Source: Bacteroidota bacterium (GTDB lineage Bacteria; Bacteroidota; Ignavibacteria; UBA10030; UBA8401). From it: a DNA stretch of 10,570 nucleotides. Shown here piece after piece: positions 7,010 to 10,570 of the stretch (the stretch's first letter is position 1; every line of letters begins with the position of its first letter). Under the pieces are notes generated by a model that saw nothing but the letters and a program-made list of their open reading frames with translations, was not told where the DNA came from and made no database searches. The DNA is taken from contig DMPG01000262.1 in NCBI GenBank assembly GCA_003456055.1, positions 3,486 through 14,055 on the forward strand. Direction: 5' to 3'. A program made the translations under genes and the position numbers.

Positions 7010-7786
7010 TTAAAAAAAATAATGCTCGAACGAAAGATAGAAAAAGAAATCGTTCTCTTGCTTTCCAGAATTGAAATAGAAAGGAAAGGCTAATCCTGGA
7101 ACAATTTGTAATTCGCTTATATTGATTGCCCACCTCATTCCTGGACTAATGATGAGTTCATTCGTCCTTCCAAATTTGGATCCATAGGAAGTATAAAGAA
7201 CTTCAGTCATTACATTAAAATGTTTGTTGGCTAGATAGATTCCACTTGCTCCGACAAAATATTCTGTGACCATTGCTTTTAACGTTGTGTATTGAACATT
7301 CGGTAGAATTGTAAATCCCGCATTATAGTGTGTTACAATTTCGTTTGAGAATCGTTTGCTGACCGGAAGATTGATTTGAGCACCGACATCACCATCTCCA
7401 AAACCTTGTGCTTCATTTCCAGTCGGAAGGATAAGAGAAAAGCGCGGAGAAACAGCGAGACCATTTTCATTGATCCATTGGTAGCGGTAATTGAGCATTA
7501 CATCACTAAGACCTTCATTCTTAGGGGAATTTAACAGGTTCAAGAAATATGGGAGTGTAAAACTAAACTGATGAGTTTGACCAACTATCGGCCATTCCTG
7601 TGTGAAACTTGCTTCAAGAGTGCGTCCGGTTTGTGATCGCGTGGCATTAAAAATATGCTGTACGACATATTCATCCTGATTATATGCTTCTTCGATAAAA
7701 TATGAATTATCTTCGATCGCTTTTATGAATTCCTGCGCGATACCAAACGGTGAGAAAAGAACGCTAAGAGCTAAAATTATTTTCAT
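7010..7786 (-). CDS. Small outer-membrane beta-barrel protein at the end of the feo gene run
   Basis: This 258-residue exported protein starts with a signal peptide (MKIILALSVLFSPFGIAQ, cleavage after about 17-18). The rest is alternating beta strands ending in EHYFF, a C-terminal aromatic typical of outer-membrane barrels. The stretch SDVMLNYRYQW (94-104) then SPRFSLILPTGN (113-124) and GFGDGDVGAQINLP (128-141) resembles the Phenol_MetA_deg/transporter-type barrel family, often annotated as a putative outer-membrane transporter. The longer open frame up to 8032 is not used because it overlaps the small membrane gene and lacks a signal sequence. The start lies 13 bases after the stop of that gene with no Shine-Dalgarno, suggesting translational coupling. 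Its position suggests an outer-membrane partner of the Feo system, but this is inference from gene order. Confidence 0.82.
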   Translation of the reverse strand: MKIILALSVLFSPFGIAQEFIKAIEDNSYFIEEAYNQDEYVVQHIFNATRSQTGRTLEASFTQEWPIVGQTHQFSFTLPYFLNLLNSPKNEGLSDVMLNYRYQWINENGLAVSPRFSLILPTGNEAQGFGDGDVGAQINLPVSKRFSNEIVTHYNAGFTILPNVQYTTLKAMVTEYFVGASGIYLANKHFNVMTEVLYTSYGSKFGRTNELIISPGMRWAINISELQIVPGLAFPFYFNSGKQENDFFFYLSFEHYFF

Positions 7787-7799
7787 AGTACAAAATAAA

Positions 7800-8051
7800 T
7801 TATTTAGGCTTATTTTTTTCGTATTCCCACCCGATCCACGACTGTGTCCAACCTTTTGTTTTATACCGCCAGAGAAAATGGACGGTAAATGCGATAACAG
7901 TAAAAAAAACAATGAACCACCAGAAAAATTCATTATCGTGGAAAAAATAAATCCCCATAATGATGAGGATCCATTTTGTGATACGAAACCAAAGCGGTTG
8001 TGAATGTTTCGAGAAAGCAACTTCGATCTCACGATGTAATATTTTATTCAT
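7800..8051 (-). CDS. Small Trp-rich two-helix membrane protein, feo-linked, unknown function
   Basis: This 83-residue protein matches no family I can name. A basic, amphipathic N-terminus (HREIEVAFSKHSQ, 6-18) leads to two hydrophobic segments at about 22-38 and 42-60, separated by the short acidic loop HDNE. The tail is charged and Trp-rich (WRYKTKGWTQSWIGWEYEK, 61-79). It contains seven Trp residues or more and four His. It begins 15 bases after the stop of the FeoB membrane gene and ends 13 bases before the barrel gene, with no clear Shine-Dalgarno, so it is embedded in the feo operon. It is not obviously FeoC, which is a soluble winged-helix protein. An accessory subunit of the Feo permease is one possibility. 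That it is a real gene is supported by tight spacing and a coherent two-helix pattern. Confidence 0.72.
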   Translation of the reverse strand: MNKILHREIEVAFSKHSQPLWFRITKWILIIMGIYFFHDNEFFWWFIVFFTVIAFTVHFLWRYKTKGWTQSWIGWEYEKNKPK

Positions 8052-8066
8052 TAAGGTTTTACAAAA

Positions 8067-9491
8067 CTAGAATGTTATTAATCTCCACACTTGTGCTATT
8101 ATAAAACAAATTACCATACCCATTACGATCGGAATGATGGTTGCAATCGTTGTCCATTTTATGCTTTTGGTCTCTTTGTATATTGTGTAGATCGTTGTTG
8201 AACATGGATTGTGAAGTAAACTGAATAGCATCAAATTTAATCCTGTCAACGCACTCCATCCTCCTGCGTGCAGAACATTTGCGACCGCATTAGTCTCTTC
8301 CAATTCAAACATAACTCCTGCTCCGCCGCCGAGTCCGGAAAGTTTTGCGCTTATTACTGTTAACATCAATACTGTTGGAATAACGATCTCGTTAGCGGGA
8401 ATTGCTATGATGTATGCAAGGAGAATTACACCATTCAATCCTAATAGTAGTCCAAATGGGTTTGAAAAGTTGATAAAGTGTTCTGCAAGACTTAACTCAT
8501 GGAAATGAATGTTTGAAACAAGCCAGATGACGGCACCGGCTGGTGCAGCAAAAACTATCGCACGCCATAATACGATCGCTGTTCTATCGATGAGTGAAGT
8601 GTACAATGTTTGCCAAAACTGCGGTGGACGATAAGGAGGAAGTTCCAGACTGAAAGCAGATGCTTCACCTTTCAACATTGTTTTTGAAAGTCCCCATGAA
8701 ACCGCAAGCGTAAAAAATATTCCGAGCAGTGCTACACCAACGACTGCACTTGCGGTAACAAATCCTGCAAGGTGTGCCGGTACAAGGGCGCCAAAAAAAA
8801 TTGATGAAATGAGGATTTGGGTAGGCCAACGTCCATTGCACAAGGAAAAATTATTGGTGATAATGGCAATCAATCGTTCACGCGGACTGTCAATGATTCG
8901 TGTTGCTACGACACCGGCTGCATTACATCCAAAACCCATTGTCATACTGAGTGCTTGTTTTCCGTGTGCGCCTGCTTTGCGGAACAACGAATCCATATTG
9001 AAAGCAACGCGCGGAAGATAACCGAAATCTTCAAGAAATGTAAAGAATGGAAAGAATATTGCCATCGGCGGCAGCATTACGCTGATCACCCAAGCCATTG
9101 CGAGCCATACGCCGTCAACAAGAACTCCCGTAAGCCACCACGGCGAACCGAACATCGCAAATGCACCTTTCAGCCAAGGATGAATGGTGTCAACAAGGAA
9201 TGAAGCGATCATTGCAGACGGAACGTTTGCTCCTTCAACGGTGAGCCAAAAAACAATTGCAAGCAGCAATATCATCAGTGGAAATCCAAACCATCTGCTC
9301 GTGATCAGTTTGTCTAGTTTTTTATCGAAATCAAATCGCGGTTTTTCTGATGGGAGCGTCACGACACGCGAGGCAATGATGTTTGCATCTGCATACATTG
9401 ATTCAACAAGTGAATCGTGAATATGTTCTCCAATTTCCCATCGCAATGTGTTTGCAGTGCAGAGAATTGCTTCTGTATTTTCAGTTTTCAT
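8067..9491 (-). CDS. feoB: FeoB ferrous-iron permease, separate membrane subunit
   Basis: This 474-residue integral membrane protein is the Fe(II) permease half of FeoB, encoded apart from its GTPase. A soluble N-terminus (1-65) with [25 protein letters not shown] corresponds to the linker before the membrane part of normal FeoB. About eight or more helices follow. Conserved elements are [12 protein letters not shown] (153-164), the first gate GFGCNAAG (186-193, Cys189), [11 protein letters not shown] (213-223, Cys218) and HNPCSTT (427-433, Cys430). The second cysteine sits in a CNGR context rather than the C.AR of Escherichia coli FeoB, marking a distinct FeoB subtype. [10 protein letters not shown] (363-372) is also conserved. 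It begins 41 bases after the GTPase stop with its own ATG and only a poor ribosome binding site. A sequencing frameshift is unlikely because both halves have natural ends and spare linker sequence. Confidence 0.93.
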   Translation of the reverse strand: MKTENTEAILCTANTLRWEIGEHIHDSLVESMYADANIIASRVVTLPSEKPRFDFDKKLDKLITSRWFGFPLMILLLAIVFWLTVEGANVPSAMIASFLVDTIHPWLKGAFAMFGSPWWLTGVLVDGVWLAMAWVISVMLPPMAIFFPFFTFLEDFGYLPRVAFNMDSLFRKAGAHGKQALSMTMGFGCNAAGVVATRIIDSPRERLIAIITNNFSLCNGRWPTQILISSIFFGALVPAHLAGFVTASAVVGVALLGIFFTLAVSWGLSKTMLKGEASAFSLELPPYRPPQFWQTLYTSLIDRTAIVLWRAIVFAAPAGAVIWLVSNIHFHELSLAEHFINFSNPFGLLLGLNGVILLAYIIAIPANEIVIPTVLMLTVISAKLSGLGGGAGVMFELEETNAVANVLHAGGWSALTGLNLMLFSLLHNPCSTTIYTIYKETKSIKWTTIATIIPIVMGMVICFIIAQVWRLITF

Positions 9492-9532
9492 AATTTACTT
9501 TGCTCTTACGTTATGTGAAGGATGAGCGGTTT

Positions 9533-10333
9533 CTAAGCATTTGATGGTATTGTATCCGATCGAGAAAGATTCCCGAGTTCTCCATTATTTATAGAATCGA
9601 TGATCCGTTGATCCCCTTCCAATAAACGTAACGCAATCCAACGTGAGTTTGGAAGTTTTGGAAATTCTTCTTTGATCTTTTTTGTCAACTCAGAGATCGC
9701 TTTTTCCAATCGGGGCGATGTTCTTTCCAATCGGTGCGGTCTGCAAATATATGAACCGGTGACAACCTCGTACATTGCTTGTAATAATTCGGAAATCCCT
9801 TCTCCCTGGCGAGCGGCGGCAGCAACAACAGGAACGCCAAGTTCTTTTGCAAGTCTTCGTGTATCAATTTCAATGTGATGACGTTTTGCTTCATCCATTA
9901 AATTTACACACACAACGGCTCTATCGGTAATCTCTAACACTTGTAATACGAGATTCAAATTTCGCTCAAGCCGAGTCGCATCTACAACAATTACTGTGAC
10001 ATCCGGCTGTCCGAACAAAATAAAATCACGCGCAACTTCTTCGTCCGTACTTGTTGAAAGAAGTGAATATGTTCCCGGTAGATCGACAAGTTTAAATCGT
10101 TTGTTGCCGTAGACGAAACCGCCTTCTGCGCGAGTTACAGTTTTGCCGGGCCAATTGCCTGTATGCTGCCGTAATCCGGTCAACGCATTGAATACTGTAC
10201 TTTTTCCCGTGTTCGGGTTACCGGCAAGCGCTACGACAAAATCAAACTGGGACATATTGATGCCAAGTTTGGTGAGATTTCCAAGATTATGGACCGGACA
10301 ATCTTCGCAATTTGCATTTGGAGTGTTTGACAT
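9533..10333 (-). CDS. feoB: FeoB GTPase subunit (G domain plus helical GDI domain), split from permease
   Basis: This 266-residue cytoplasmic protein is the regulatory G-protein half of FeoB. G motifs are GNPNTGKST (38-46, P-loop), [11 protein letters not shown] (58-68, switch I with the FeoB NWPG signature), DLPGTYSL (84-91), NLMD (144-147) for guanine specificity, and AAARQGEGI (172-180). Residues about 200-260 form the helical GDI region, ending with [11 protein letters not shown] (231-241) and a short polar tail. The N-terminus has an extension with CEDCPVH (9-15), a CxxC-His cluster that could bind a metal. The ATG at 10331-10333 keeps this extension; Met27 is an alternative start giving a minimal G domain. 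Neither start has a Shine-Dalgarno. It lies 17 bases after feoA and 41 before the permease subunit, so the three form one operon. Confidence 0.93.
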   Translation of the reverse strand: MSNTPNANCEDCPVHNLGNLTKLGINMSQFDFVVALAGNPNTGKSTVFNALTGLRQHTGNWPGKTVTRAEGGFVYGNKRFKLVDLPGTYSLLSTSTDEEVARDFILFGQPDVTVIVVDATRLERNLNLVLQVLEITDRAVVCVNLMDEAKRHHIEIDTRRLAKELGVPVVAAAARQGEGISELLQAMYEVVTGSYICRPHRLERTSPRLEKAISELTKKIKEEFPKLPNSRWIALRLLEGDQRIIDSINNGELGNLSRSDTIPSNA

Positions 10334-10350
10334 AATGTTACTGGTGATTG

Positions 10351-10570
10351 TTATTTTTGAATAAAGATCATATTTGCATGTTGTTGACGAAGAGCAACAA
10401 GTGCTCCTCTAATATTATATGCTGTCGGATCACCTGAAGCACTTTTCATTTCAGCGCGGATCGTTGTTCCAGGCACGACGCCGAGATCCATCAATCGTCG
10501 TCTCTGTTGACCACGCATTGCTTTTGAAATGCTCAATACTTTTGCCTCTTCTCCGATCGTTAAGGAAGCA
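10351..10570 (-). CDS. feoA: FeoA SH3-like domain protein (5' end cut by window edge)
   Basis: FeoA is a small cytoplasmic SH3-like protein that associates with FeoB and is needed for Fe(II) uptake. The frame is open to the window edge and reads [16 protein letters not shown], then [17 protein letters not shown], then a beta-rich half containing [16 protein letters not shown] and ending ANMIFIQK. This gives nearly the full FeoA fold in about 73 visible residues. [12 protein letters not shown] is the family signature. A TTG at 10534-10536 would cut away the first strand, so the true start is upstream of the window. Because the start is unseen, a fusion of FeoA to an upstream domain, for example a DtxR-type regulator, cannot be ruled out. 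It is the first visible gene of the feo operon, 17 bases before the GTPase gene. Confidence 0.92.
   Translation of the reverse strand, partial: ASLTIGEEAKVLSISKAMRGQQRRRLMDLGVVPGTTIRAEMKSASGDPTAYNIRGALVALRQQHANMIFIQK

Noticed and set aside
7787..8032. Upstream extension of the barrel gene frame to 8032
   Set aside because: It overlaps nearly all of the 83-residue membrane gene. The ATG at 7784-7786 directly begins a signal peptide.
7800..8051. 83-residue gene as FeoC
   Set aside because: FeoC is a soluble winged-helix protein with cysteines in many species; this one has two membrane segments and no cysteine.
9492..9532. FeoB split as a sequencing frameshift
   Set aside because: The GTPase part has a natural polar end, the permease part has its own Met and about 65 residues of linker, and 41 non-coding bases separate them. 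A single indel would not give this.
1..10570. CRISPR arrays, tRNA or rRNA genes, transposases, integrases, attachment sites
   Set aside because: No repeat-spacer pattern, RNA-gene-like sequence or mobile-element protein was seen on either strand.

Overview
The window is an AT-leaning bacterial segment holding parts or all of ten genes, with no RNA genes, mobile elements or CRISPR arrays visible. Gene content points to a Gram-negative, didermal bacterium. There is a TonB-dependent receptor, a lipoprotein, two outer-membrane barrels with C-terminal Phe, and c-type cytochromes. The TonB receptor/lipoprotein pair, the TrpB2-type tryptophan synthase and the split FeoB with a Cys-Asn-Gly-Arg gate motif suggest the Bacteroidota/Chlorobiota/Ignavibacteria neighbourhood. 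That placement is an inference from recalled family resemblance, not a computed result.

Layout. (1) Positions 1-1685, plus strand: the C-terminal part of a TonB-dependent receptor, then a small lipoprotein with a perfect AGGAGG ribosome binding site, closed by a strong hairpin terminator. (2) 1694-2458, minus: a creatininase-family metal hydrolase converging on that terminator. (3) 2594-3958, minus: an orphan TrpB2-type tryptophan synthase beta chain with no trpA beside it, bounded by a hairpin downstream and a possible two-copy operator upstream. (4) 4229-6948, minus: a two-gene redox operon with its own candidate promoter and terminator. It encodes a secreted multiheme c-type cytochrome (four CxxCH sites and one CX3CH site), then an outer-membrane barrel carrying one N-terminal CxxCH heme site, an architecture resembling the cytochrome-porin Cyc2. 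(5) 7010-10570, minus: a feo ferrous-iron uptake operon of feoA (cut by the window edge), a separate FeoB GTPase gene, a separate FeoB membrane gene, a tiny two-helix Trp-rich membrane protein and a small outer-membrane barrel.

How the genes may work together. The Feo genes import Fe(II) across the inner membrane, and the barrel at the end of the same gene run could supply an outer-membrane entry route. The neighbouring cytochrome plus heme-bearing barrel could move electrons across the outer membrane to or from an extracellular partner such as iron. The TonB receptor and lipoprotein at the other end probably also handle a metal or metal complex. The most interesting part is the cytochrome/cytochrome-porin pair next to a split-FeoB operon with two unexplained membrane components. 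The individual families are recognisable; the functional link between them is inference.
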